DNA of 15,547 nucleotides from NCBI GenBank assembly GCA_002492295.1, contig DKYC01000010.1, positions 10,451 to 25,997 of the forward strand, in the 5' to 3' direction. The stretch's first letter is position 1. Each line of letters starts with the position of its first letter. The stretch comes from Lachnospiraceae bacterium UBA7110. GTDB taxonomy: Bacteria > Bacillota > Clostridia > Lachnospirales > Lachnospiraceae. The position numbers and the translations under genes are program-made. This document shows, one piece after another, positions 8,101-14,533 of the stretch. Under the pieces are notes generated by a model that was not told where the DNA came from, ran no database searches, and worked only from the letters and a program-made list of their open reading frames with translations.

Positions 8101-8201
8101 TGGTATTTGATTATGGAGATGGTATATTGCGGCAGTGCCGCTTATACACTCTTGAGGAGCTGATTGCTCTTGGAGAGACATATATTGTAACAGAAAAATA
8201 A
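5148..8201 (+). CDS. Transmembrane Ser/Thr protein kinase with extracytoplasmic beta-propeller
   Basis: Residues are numbered from the upstream in-frame ATG 5136, which gives 1021 residues. The kinase domain (about 13-360) has the Gly loop IGAGGGGVVY, K42, alphaC E58, the catalytic loop H134-G-D-I-K-P-A-N, D154-F-N in place of DFG, and S-P-E at 177-179. D295 in SDIYSLG is the alphaF Asp. Between SPE and D295 lies an extra segment of about 95 residues made largely of tandem repeats. A transmembrane helix lies at about 374-394. A helical linker (QEALALSEYSANAL..) and a WD40-like beta-propeller (about 457-1015) follow outside the cell, in place of PASTA repeats. AAGGGAG (5128-5134) is 1 base from ATG 5136 and 13 from ATG 5148; both spacings are poor and 5148 is slightly preferred. 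Autophosphorylation, FHA recruitment and reversal by the PP2C enzyme are inferred. Confidence 0.88.
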   Translation: MSQVIAGIYELKEKIGAGGGGVVYLGEHIRLRKPIVLKADKRKLSVGEEKLRREVDLLKGLSHTYIPQVYDFVPENETVYTVMDFIEGESLDKMIGRGQRPAQPDVIKWACQLLEALDYLHSQPPYGILHGDIKPANIMLRPNGDVCLIDFNIALALGEEGAVKVGFSRGYASPEHYGADYIKSNKAAAVKSGTTLKGTTLKGTTLKGTALKEAALRKTALKETLLSRKQQDNTDETLADEETAVDDKTAIDTQTATGEQTAVDEYAEERSRDLKMTAGAQKGILLDVRSDIYSLGATLYHLISGIRPEQDARDVKPLDKSVCSEAVSLILQKAMNPQPDERYQTAKEMLQAFLYIHKRDIRTIRHKRRMITSAVALTTMLFTGAAVTFVGLKQLGQRQEALALSEYSANALTQGDISSAVSYALQAIPDSQNIFHAPVTAQAQAALANALGVYDLSQDFKPLDTLALPSAPFDLAVSPKGTRLAVVYAYETAVFDLESLKKLASFPTRESALSDCVFLDETHIVYAGTDGVTCCDLDTGQTLWKAGAATTLAVSADKTVIAAVDRDADCAVLYRSKDGKKIAERSFDGRHLTVPANDIFADAQNNIFALNADGRLLAVSFSNGGFQIYDCENPDNDLIIYEESEYNGFSGGFCGTCFAFTARESGKSQFGIIDVGKGIYAGGYETLDKLHIQADENGIYLASGKLIEKIDVDTMTELEMALSNDADIAGFAVKNIGGKEYTLIATDDDCFSFYDSGAGLMSTNVCDKKSEFTALGEGFAVVGNRNDPMLRILQLESGKGEAVFSYDARYVHDEARISCDKKTAMLFSYQGFRIYGTDGNLIAELELPDSDNIYDQQFRKDENGSWLEVIWYDGMRRNYSAADGSLIKEEQGEAPNKDLYEEFDTEKYRITSSLHDAPQVYLAESEKRIGELETEDYLTYVSQFGDYLISEYISTSGQRYGLLLDEKLQTIATLQGLCDISYGMLVFDYGDGILRQCRLYTLEELIALGETYIVTEK
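5727..5831 (+). repeat. 15-bp tandem repeat inside the kinase gene
   Basis: Seven 15-base units are seen. The first three are identical (ACGACATTAAAAGGG at 5727, 5742 and 5757) and four degenerate units follow (5772, 5787, 5802, 5817). They encode a 5-residue unit, TTLKG drifting to TALKE, AALRK and TLLSR, residues 198-232. Identical copies are prone to slippage in steps of 5 residues, always in frame. Confidence 0.92.
5868..5939 (+). repeat. Degenerate 18-bp / 6-residue repeat inside the kinase gene
   Basis: Residues 245-268 form four acidic six-residue units, EETAVD, DKTAID, TQTATG and EQTAVD. The consensus is xxTAxx with Thr-Ala fixed in every unit. It lies 36 bases after the 15-bp repeat and has opposite charge: the first block is basic, this one acidic and Thr-rich. 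The DNA copies have diverged, so it is older or under protein-level selection. Confidence 0.75.
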
Positions 8202-8226
8202 CAAAAGAAGGGAGGATTTCTAAATT

Positions 8227-11200
8227 ATGAAATCAATCAAACGAGGCATCGCAGTGCTGCTTGCGGCAGTGCTGATGATACCAAATTCGTTTGCTGCGGC
8301 AGCAGAGGCATCTGATGTGGAAGACGTGCAGGAAGTTCAGGATACGGAAACAACGACAGAAGAAGCAAAAGAAGCGGCTACAGTAAACGAAACACCAAAG
8401 ACCGAGGAACCTGTTTTGGCACAAACTTCAGAAGAAACGACACCGGCTGCAACAGAGCCGGCAGGCGAACCGGAAACAACACAGGCGGCTGCTGAAACAA
8501 ATACAGCAGAACCGGAAACAGAGACAGCAACAGAGCCTGCCACAGAAACAGTTACAGAGACAGAAAGCGAGACGGTGCAGGAAACAGCCGATACAGAAGA
8601 GCAGTCCCTTATGACCTACAATACGGGCAACTGTATACGTACGCTTTCCGACGGCTCTTTTAAAGCAGACGGAAGCTACACAATTGACATCCCGGAAAAG
8701 AACCCGTTTTTCCCTTATGAAGTGCAGTTTACCTATGATGGAAAAACGAAAAACGAGTGGTTTATGACGCCGGATGACAAGGTGACAGTTGGCGGACACG
8801 ACATTTATGTGGATGCGGATTTTGACAATACGGTAGTAACACAGATGAGTTTAAACGTAGCGGGACAGACTGTCGTTGTTTATCCGGAAAAGAAAACCTT
8901 TCAGGACAACAAAATCGCGGATGCGTATTCTTTGCTTCCGCTGGAAGAGAAATCACTGGAAGTTGATTTGACAGGATTTACTCCGGTGGAACTGACAATG
9001 GTGTCACTTCAATCTGTTTTTACCGGTGAAAATGCGCTCAAGAATACAGATGCGGTAGTGTGGAAGCATCATGCATATCAGGATGATGACAATTATGCGA
9101 TAAGCCAGTCCGGTGATGTGATTGATTTGAGCTACAGGACTTATTACAATACACAAAACAGATGGGAAATGATAGCGGGCGTGGCGGATCAGCTGGAGGG
9201 AAAGAATATACGTTACCAGGTGACTGTAAAAAACACAGAATCATACAACTGGCTTTCTTCCACTGTTTACAAACAGGATGCCCAAGGTACAAGAACAAGT
9301 GTAAAACTATCCGATGAGCGCTATGACGACCAGTGGGGAGATTACAATCACGAGTTCGTTGAACGCAGGGAATATGTATATGCGGCATCAAGTGATATGG
9401 GGAATGAGACAAAAGCATATATTTCAATGAAGGTAAACAATGAGGTGTTTGACAGTGTAAAATATGGCAGTATGAAAGCCTTTGAAGGTAAATATACAAA
9501 GACTTCAGAATTAACGGCAGATAAGGACATTACGGATAAGCTGTTCTGCAAGGATATGACGGTAAAAGACGCAGGATATCCGATAGATGCCGGAAGCAGG
9601 ACATGGATTACCTTTGTTACGTACGATGCGTCGGGAAAGGCGACAGGATGTATGCCGTTTGAACTGGATTTTTATAAGCAGGGTAATTATATAAGTTATT
9701 ATTCCCTTTCTTATAAAACGGAAAACGGAACAGAATATGTAAGCGACACCAGCACATATTCTACAATAGACGGGTATCAGACTTACACATATTCTCTTTA
9801 TAAAGAGTATCCCGCAGATGGAAAATATACGCAGGAATTAAGTTATTATAAAGACGGTAAAGAATCTGATAATCTGGTAACGGCAGCTTATGCGGGAAAA
9901 TATAAATCAATTTCAGAGGCATCTGCGGCAAATGCAAAAGATATAAAAGCCGATTTATTTGGTAACGGATATACTGCGGATTACAGTCAGACCATATATT
10001 TTTCCATTTTTGTCGGTATGGACGGAGATGAAAAGCAGGAATCCTACCACATGGCATTTAAGACCGTTGCAGGAGAACGGTTTCAATATGAACAGTCACT
10101 GAGCAGTGCGACACTTGTCACATTCACGGGACTGAAAGATGACAAGGGGAATGATGTCACAAGTTATGTTGTCGGACATGACTTGGATTCTTACGGCGAA
10201 TACTCTTATCTGACAATTTTTGTGGATAAGGATACAGATCTCACAAAACTGGCACCGCTGTTTCGGATGTCAGACAGCAAGATTAATTTATATGCCGATG
10301 ACGGGGCAAAACAGGAAAGCGGAAAGAACATTCACGATTTTTCAAAAGGACCTGTTCAGTATTCGGCTTCGGCGGAAGATAAGAAAAATTCAAGAAATTA
10401 CTGGCTTCAGGTAGTTAAGGCACAGGAAGGCGCAGGGAAGATTTATGTCAACAGCTTTAAAGATACAACCGCAGAAACAAAAGTGGAGAATGGCGTAACC
10501 TATTCCAGGAGAGAAATGGTGATTGACGGGTATCATGATAACAGACATGATATTTTGGTTGCCAATACCGGTTTAGGGGAAATAAAGGAATTATCGGCTG
10601 AGCTAAAATCCGACACGCTTGATATTGATACGTACTGGACACTTAAGGGAAAATACAGCTTAGCGGGATTGAATACGATTGAGAAAAAGACGACATACGG
10701 GGAACTTCCCAACCTGGCAAAAATAAGACTGACAGCAAAAGATACAGTAACTTCGGGCGATACGCTTTCGGGAACACTGACAATCCGCTCAGGCAGCACG
10801 ACGCTTGCGGTAATGGAGCTGACAGGTACTTACGGCAACCCACAGATTACGACAAAGGAAATTCCGCAGGCTGTGAAATACGTACCATATGGAACGATGA
10901 TACAGAATAACAATAAGTATTCATGGAATACGGTAACATATGATTTATACAGCGGCAAATTACCGGATGGTGTGACGCTCAAGCCAAATGGGGAACTTTA
11001 CGGTGTCCCGCGTGAGACGGGGGAGTTTCAATTTACGGCGCGGATGAAAAACAGTGCAAGCCAGTTTGGCTCGTCAACGAGGCAGTTCACACTGACAGTA
11101 ATCGAAAATACAGATAAAAACGTTGATGATGCAACAGACGATGGATATGATGTTACGCAGCGCATCCCAAATGTTTCGGCAAACAGCAAAAAAGACCAGC

Positions 11201-12009
11201 TGTTTGTATCGAAAGGTGAATTTGCAGAGTTTACAAAAGTGTTCCTCGATGGTGAAGAGTTAGAGCCCCAGAAGGATTACACCGCAGAGTCCGGCAGCAC
11301 GAGAATTACCATTAAATCAGAAACAATTGGTAAACAGGAGAAAGGCAAACATACACTCGGAGTAGAGTTCCGTACAAAAGAGGATGACAGTCTGAAACGT
11401 GCGGCGCAGAACTTTAATGTCGGCGGGAGCGGTTCCTCAGGCGGGAGCGGTTCTTCGGGCAGCAGTTCGTCGTCAGGCGGCGGTTCCTCGTCAACAGGAG
11501 GATGGTCATCATCGCATAAAAACACAAATGTCACAGTGACGGCTGACAGCGTTATGGAAACAGCTATGGATGATGTGGTATATCAGAGCATTGTGCTTCC
11601 TTCTGATGATGCCATGCTGCGGCTGGCGTTTTTCAATAAAATTTATGGTGACAACGCAGTCGTTCTTGCGTATCTCGATAACGGAATCGGATACAGCATG
11701 AATATGAATGCGTTCCTTGCCGCGGGAAAAGATTTGAACTTAAGCACAAAAGAAACGGAGCTTGCCGGTTTCGCGCAGGGCTTCAAAACGATATGGCTGT
11801 CCATAGCAGAAAAAACAGATTTAAGCTATGATTTAGGCATTAACCTGACCGTAGGAGCAGAATATGCGAATCATCCGGCATATATCTATATCTTTGATGA
11901 TACAGCGGGGATTTTTGCGCCATATACACAGACTTCTGTGGCCGAAAACGGAAATATCGGTTTTTATACAAGGCGCTTAACCGATTTTGTCGTGATGGTA
12001 GCAGAATAA
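8227..12009 (+). CDS. Large secreted multidomain surface protein (1260 residues)
   Basis: A Sec signal peptide covers about residues 1-27 (MKSIKRG, a hydrophobic core, then AAAAEAS). Residues about 30-130 are low-complexity Thr/Glu/Ala. Residues 130-880 are beta-rich with many Tyr and Asp residues, resembling adhesin modules but not a family I can name. Residues about 885-960 look like a putative Ig (He_PIG-type) domain (LPDGVTLKPNGELYGVP). Residues about 970-1065 look like an X2-type Ig domain (VFLDGEELEPQKDYTAESGS). A Ser/Gly linker (1066-1100) leads to a final beta-rich domain (about 1100-1260). There is no LPxTG motif or C-terminal membrane anchor, so it is released or held non-covalently. 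GGAGG is 11 bases before the ATG, 25 bases after the kinase stop. Co-expression suggests it is an effector or a ligand of the kinase system. Confidence 0.8.
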   Translation: MKSIKRGIAVLLAAVLMIPNSFAAAAEASDVEDVQEVQDTETTTEEAKEAATVNETPKTEEPVLAQTSEETTPAATEPAGEPETTQAAAETNTAEPETETATEPATETVTETESETVQETADTEEQSLMTYNTGNCIRTLSDGSFKADGSYTIDIPEKNPFFPYEVQFTYDGKTKNEWFMTPDDKVTVGGHDIYVDADFDNTVVTQMSLNVAGQTVVVYPEKKTFQDNKIADAYSLLPLEEKSLEVDLTGFTPVELTMVSLQSVFTGENALKNTDAVVWKHHAYQDDDNYAISQSGDVIDLSYRTYYNTQNRWEMIAGVADQLEGKNIRYQVTVKNTESYNWLSSTVYKQDAQGTRTSVKLSDERYDDQWGDYNHEFVERREYVYAASSDMGNETKAYISMKVNNEVFDSVKYGSMKAFEGKYTKTSELTADKDITDKLFCKDMTVKDAGYPIDAGSRTWITFVTYDASGKATGCMPFELDFYKQGNYISYYSLSYKTENGTEYVSDTSTYSTIDGYQTYTYSLYKEYPADGKYTQELSYYKDGKESDNLVTAAYAGKYKSISEASAANAKDIKADLFGNGYTADYSQTIYFSIFVGMDGDEKQESYHMAFKTVAGERFQYEQSLSSATLVTFTGLKDDKGNDVTSYVVGHDLDSYGEYSYLTIFVDKDTDLTKLAPLFRMSDSKINLYADDGAKQESGKNIHDFSKGPVQYSASAEDKKNSRNYWLQVVKAQEGAGKIYVNSFKDTTAETKVENGVTYSRREMVIDGYHDNRHDILVANTGLGEIKELSAELKSDTLDIDTYWTLKGKYSLAGLNTIEKKTTYGELPNLAKIRLTAKDTVTSGDTLSGTLTIRSGSTTLAVMELTGTYGNPQITTKEIPQAVKYVPYGTMIQNNNKYSWNTVTYDLYSGKLPDGVTLKPNGELYGVPRETGEFQFTARMKNSASQFGSSTRQFTLTVIENTDKNVDDATDDGYDVTQRIPNVSANSKKDQLFVSKGEFAEFTKVFLDGEELEPQKDYTAESGSTRITIKSETIGKQEKGKHTLGVEFRTKEDDSLKRAAQNFNVGGSGSSGGSGSSGSSSSSGGGSSSTGGWSSSHKNTNVTVTADSVMETAMDDVVYQSIVLPSDDAMLRLAFFNKIYGDNAVVLAYLDNGIGYSMNMNAFLAAGKDLNLSTKETELAGFAQGFKTIWLSIAEKTDLSYDLGINLTVGAEYANHPAYIYIFDDTAGIFAPYTQTSVAENGNIGFYTRRLTDFVVMVAE

Positions 12010-12016
12010 TGGAAAT

Positions 12017-12079
12017 CAGGAACGGTAGTTCCTGTAAAAAGTTAAAAACAGGAATAACCGCTCCTGGCATTGTTCCTGT
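12017..12079. repeat. Cluster of CAGGAA / TTCCTG inverted half-sites
   Basis: CAGGAAC (12017-12023) and GTTCCTG (12028-12034) form a perfect 7-bp hairpin with a GGTA loop. ACAGGAA (12048-12054) and TTCCTGT (12073-12079) form a second inverted repeat, with a further CTCCTGG at 12061-12067. There is no T-tail on the plus strand; on the minus strand a T-rich stretch follows. It could be a set of operator half-sites ahead of the HTH-like gene or a leftward terminator. Confidence 0.5.
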
Positions 12080-12138
12080 ATTAACGGTAAAATAAAAAAA
12101 GCGAAATTAGTCGAAAAAGTAAAAATCACAATTTATCT

Positions 12139-12184
12139 AAAACCTGGTAATGGCAATAAAAGCTGTTACCGGGTTTTCATTTTT
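12139..12184 (+). terminator. Rho-independent terminator after the secreted protein gene
   Basis: The segments 12139-12154 and 12162-12177 pair over 16 positions with a few G-T wobbles around a 7-base loop; the core is AAAACC-TGGTAA against TTACCGGGTTTT. The second arm runs into CATTTTT (T12180-12184). It lies 130 bases after the stop codon and 21 bases before the next ATG. Because it is so close to the HTH-like gene, it might instead attenuate transcription into that gene. Confidence 0.75.
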
Positions 12185-12205
12185 AAGAAAGCCAGGGAAA
12201 AACAA

Positions 12206-12905
12206 ATGAATTATGGAAAAACACAAAAATGGTTGGAAAGCCGTCAAATCAGACTGGAGGAAGGCTTTACAGCCGCTATAAGAAGGTACGCAAAAAAGTA
12301 CAAATCAACCCACCACATACGTTTGCTCGATGATGTTTACCATCTGCTTGGTACGACAAAACAGAACCTTTCATGGTGGGAAAACCACCCGTGCAGTGTA
12401 CAGACAAAAAAATTTTAAACAAAGGGTAATCAAAAATGCCCAGGTTTTGTTTGCATTAAGCGACAGGGAAGCGGAAGACTTGGCGAACAAGGCAGGTCTT
12501 ACGCTTGAACAAAAAGAATCATTTCAAACATGTCTTAACATTCTGAAAAATAAATACGATAAAAAGTCCCGTTTATTTTATCAAAACGCCAATATCAGCG
12601 AGCGGATGTTTCAATACATTAAGAACAATAAGAATCCGACTAAGGAAACAACACTTGCGGTTGCGGTATCTATGAACTTAAATTCCGAGGATACACAAAG
12701 GCTGTTAAAGAGCGCAGGTTATATCCTGTCAAAGTCCATACCAAGCGATGCAGTTATTTTGTGGATGCTTTCTAATTACGAAGGAAATCAAAATACCTCC
12801 CTGCTGTTCCGAATCAATGAAGTCTTATACGCACTTGACATGCCGCTTTTGATGACAAGGGAAAAAAGCGGCAGGCGTATTATGGCAGATAAAAGTCAAA
12901 ATTAA
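12206..12905 (+). pseudogene. Helix-turn-helix-like protein gene interrupted by a one-base frameshift
   Basis: Frame 2 opens at ATG 12206 (AGGGA 7 bases upstream) and stops at TAA 12416-12418 after 70 residues. Frame 3 continues without a stop from before that point to TAA 12903-12905. Joining them at the A7T4 run (12406-12416) by dropping one base gives one 232-residue protein whose sequence runs smoothly from WWENHPCSVQTK into NFKQRVIKNAQVL. The C-terminal part (NANISERMFQYIKNN, then NPTKETTLAVAVSMNL and TQRLLKSAGY) resembles the HTH-like tail found on several clostridial proteins, for example next to macro domains. The N-terminal part is basic and unidentified. It may be a real pseudogene, a sequencing error, or expressed by +1 frameshifting, since the site reads UUU UAA. 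A DNA- or RNA-binding regulator is the best guess. Confidence 0.6.
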
Positions 12906-12965
12906 TTTCGGATAAATAAACAGTAATTACGCTATTATCGGGTTACGGTAATATTTTGCATGGCA

Positions 12966-12993
12966 TTGATATTGCAGTACCGCTTGATATTAT
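12966..12993 (+). promoter_or_regulatory. Probable extended -10 promoter for the lysin genes
   Basis: TTGATA (12966-12971) and TATTAT (12988-12993) are separated by 16 bases. TG at 12985-12986 one base before the -10 makes an extended -10 element. The predicted transcript would start near 13000, about 48 bases before the amidase ATG. It is the best candidate in the 142-base gap after the HTH-like gene. Confidence 0.55.
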
Positions 12994-13047
12994 CACAGCC
13001 GCAAATGATTGCAGGTGAAAAATAAGAGAGAAAGGAGGTACCAGAAC

Positions 13048-13617
13048 ATGGAAATTGTTCAAAGAATTCTTACAGCCAACCCTTGTTATAAGTCAGGAAG
13101 GACAATCACGGTGAAAGGTCTTATGCTGCACAGCGTCGGCTGTCCGCAGCCGTCAGCGGAGGTATTTATCAAAAACTACTCCAACCCTGCCAGTAAGGTA
13201 TGCGTACATGCGTTTATTGATGCAGATACGGGCGTTGTATATCAGACACTTCCGTGGAATCACAGGGGCTGGCACGGCGGCGGTTCGGCAAATAACACGC
13301 ATATCGGTGTGGAGATGTGTGAACCGTCCTGTATCAAGTATACCGGCGGCGCGAAATTTACCTGTTCCGACAGGGAAAAGGCGCTTGCGAACGTAAAAAA
13401 GGCATATGACGCTGCAGTCGAGCTGTTTGCGCATCTATGCAAGGAATTTCAGCTCAATCCTTTGGAGGACGGTGTAATCGTCAGCCACAAGGAAGGGCAC
13501 GACAGAGGCATTGCGTCAGGACATGCCGACCCGGACCATCTATGGAACGGATTAGACTGCGGCTACACCATGACCGGCTTCCGGCAGGATGTGGCAAACG
13601 CTATGGAAAGGCAGTAA
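13048..13617 (+). CDS. N-acetylmuramoyl-L-alanine amidase, Amidase_2 / PGRP type
   Basis: This 189-residue zinc amidase would cut the bond between MurNAc and L-Ala of peptidoglycan stems. Zinc ligand H28 is in LMLHSVG, and the second ligand region is G-H159-A-D-P-D-H-L-W. The middle part, WHGGGSANNTHIGVEM, is typical of the family. It is only a catalytic domain; many clostridial homologues carry a C-terminal SH3-like domain, which here is on the next protein instead. There is no signal peptide, as in phage endolysins. I chose ATG 13048 because AAAGGAGGT is 8 bases upstream; a TTG at 13009 would add 13 residues without a ribosome site. The lysozyme gene follows after 35 bases. Confidence 0.92.
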   Translation: MEIVQRILTANPCYKSGRTITVKGLMLHSVGCPQPSAEVFIKNYSNPASKVCVHAFIDADTGVVYQTLPWNHRGWHGGGSANNTHIGVEMCEPSCIKYTGGAKFTCSDREKALANVKKAYDAAVELFAHLCKEFQLNPLEDGVIVSHKEGHDRGIASGHADPDHLWNGLDCGYTMTGFRQDVANAMERQ

Positions 13618-13652
13618 AAAAGAAGACTGTCAGCAGATGAATGGAGGAACCT

Positions 13653-14378
13653 ATGGAAGTAAAGGAAGGAACGGTCGTGTCGCTTGCCCCAGACGCCGTC
13701 TATTATAATGGAAAAGAAATACCGGACTGGGTACGAAACGACCAATGGATTGTAAAATCAAGAAACGATGACAGGGTGGTTTTAGGAACAAACGTAAGTG
13801 CAACGCACACGATTAACAGTCCTATAAATATTGCATTTATGACACACGTGTCAGAAAACTGCGCTGCCCCGACGCAAACACAGACAATGCACCCTTTATG
13901 CCAGGATATGGGCAATAATGAAAAAGCGGACAGCGGGGAGCGGAAGATTTCAGAGCGCGGCGTGGAGTTGATTGCAAAATATGAAGGCTGCCGGCTTACG
14001 GCATACAAATGCCCGGCAGGCGTATGGACCATTGGATACGGACATACGGCAGGAGTAAAGGAGCATGACGTGCTTCCTTCCAAGGAGGCTGCAAAACTGC
14101 TTCTGCGCAAGGATTTGGAGAAGTATGCCGCGCATGTCAATCAGTGCATCCGGACAGGAAAGCTTACATTTGCCCCGACGCAAAATCAGTTTGATGCGCT
14201 CACAAGCTTTTGCTATAACTGCGGTGCAGGAAGCCTGGCAAAGCTTGTTACGGGAAGAACTGCGGCGCAGATTGCCGACAAAATACTGGCGTATAACAAA
14301 GGCGGCGGAAAGGTGCTCGCAGGACTTACAAAGCGCAGGGAAGAAGAACGACGGCTGTTTTGTGACAGCTCAGTCTAG
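13653..14378 (+). CDS. GH24 phage-type lysozyme with N-terminal SH3-like domain
   Basis: This 241-residue protein would hydrolyse the MurNAc-GlcNAc glycan bond. Residues 1-65 (VKEGTVVSLAPDAVYYNGK, then IPDWVRNDQWIVKS) match the SH3-like domain usually found at the C-terminus of clostridial phage amidases, and probably bind the cell wall. A linker of about 35 residues leads to the GH24 domain at about 100-241. The catalytic triad spacing E-8-C-5-T is exact: E111, C120 and T126 within the run from YEGC to WTIGYGHT. Cys at the second position is a known natural variant of the usual Asp. GGAGG is 5 bases before ATG 13653; an in-frame ATG at 13641 overlaps that ribosome site and is rejected. There is no signal peptide and no adjacent holin. 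Confidence 0.92.
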   Translation: MEVKEGTVVSLAPDAVYYNGKEIPDWVRNDQWIVKSRNDDRVVLGTNVSATHTINSPINIAFMTHVSENCAAPTQTQTMHPLCQDMGNNEKADSGERKISERGVELIAKYEGCRLTAYKCPAGVWTIGYGHTAGVKEHDVLPSKEAAKLLLRKDLEKYAAHVNQCIRTGKLTFAPTQNQFDALTSFCYNCGAGSLAKLVTGRTAAQIADKILAYNKGGGKVLAGLTKRREEERRLFCDSSV

Positions 14379-14402
14379 GACTTTGCACTTGCTGCAAAGT
14401 CC
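14378..14402 (+). other. Perfect 10-bp hairpin starting in the lysozyme stop codon
   Basis: GGACTTTGCA (14378-14387) pairs perfectly with TGCAAAGTCC (14393-14402) around the loop CTTGC. The last base of the TAG stop is the first base of the stem. No T-run follows (GAAAGAAAA), so it is not a typical terminator; it could protect the 3' end of the lysin mRNA. Confidence 0.75.
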
Positions 14403-14426
14403 GAAAGAAAACGTAGTAGTTGAGAA

Positions 14427-14466
14427 GCGTCAAGCCACCACGAAGTGGTTTTGCATGGCTTGATGC
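14427..14466 (+). ncRNA. Second hairpin of a structured element, with C-GAA-G inner loop
   Basis: The outer stem is 11 bp: 14427-14437 pairs with 14456-14466, with core TCAAGCCA against TGGCTTGA. An inner 4-bp hairpin CCAC-GAA-GTGG (14438-14448) sits inside, followed by seven unpaired bases. The same plan (outer stem, bulge, inner C-GAA-G hairpin) recurs in the next element. Read together with its neighbours it suggests a folded leader ahead of the DUF2589-like gene. The ncRNA type is an inference from folding by eye. Confidence 0.45.
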
Positions 14467-14507
14467 ATGTAACAGGAAGCCGAAGGCTGAACTGTTACAT
14501 TGTTTTT
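14467..14507 (+). terminator. Third hairpin with T-tail: terminator or attenuator before the DUF2589-like gene
   Basis: ATGTAACAG (14467-14475) pairs with CTGTTACAT (14492-14500). Inside is a second stem AGCC-GAA-GGCT (14478-14488) flanked by GA and GAA bulges. TG and T14503-14507 follow. It is 27 bases before the next ATG, so readthrough must be possible if the lysins and the DUF2589-like gene share a transcript. A competing pairing GGCTT (14457-14461) with AAGCC (14477-14481) would disrupt its inner stem. Confidence 0.65.
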
Positions 14508-14533
14508 AAGCTGATGCCGAATGGAGGCTGAAA

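Noticed and set aside
8428..8799. Minus-strand Cys-rich ORF opposite the start of the secreted protein
   Set aside because: The Cys-rich pattern is the complement of the ACA/GAA-rich Thr/Glu stretch, not a real cysteine-rich protein.
8227..12009. Sortase-anchored adhesin
   Set aside because: No LPxTG-like motif, hydrophobic C-terminal helix or basic tail is present at the end of the protein.
13048..14378. Amidase and lysozyme as one protein split by a frameshift
   Set aside because: Each has its own well-spaced GGAGG site and start, with 35 bases between them, so two separate genes are the simpler reading.
14065..14463. Plus-strand ORF of 132 codons overlapping the lysozyme
   Set aside because: It is an out-of-frame reading of the GH24 domain, which is unambiguous in the other frame.
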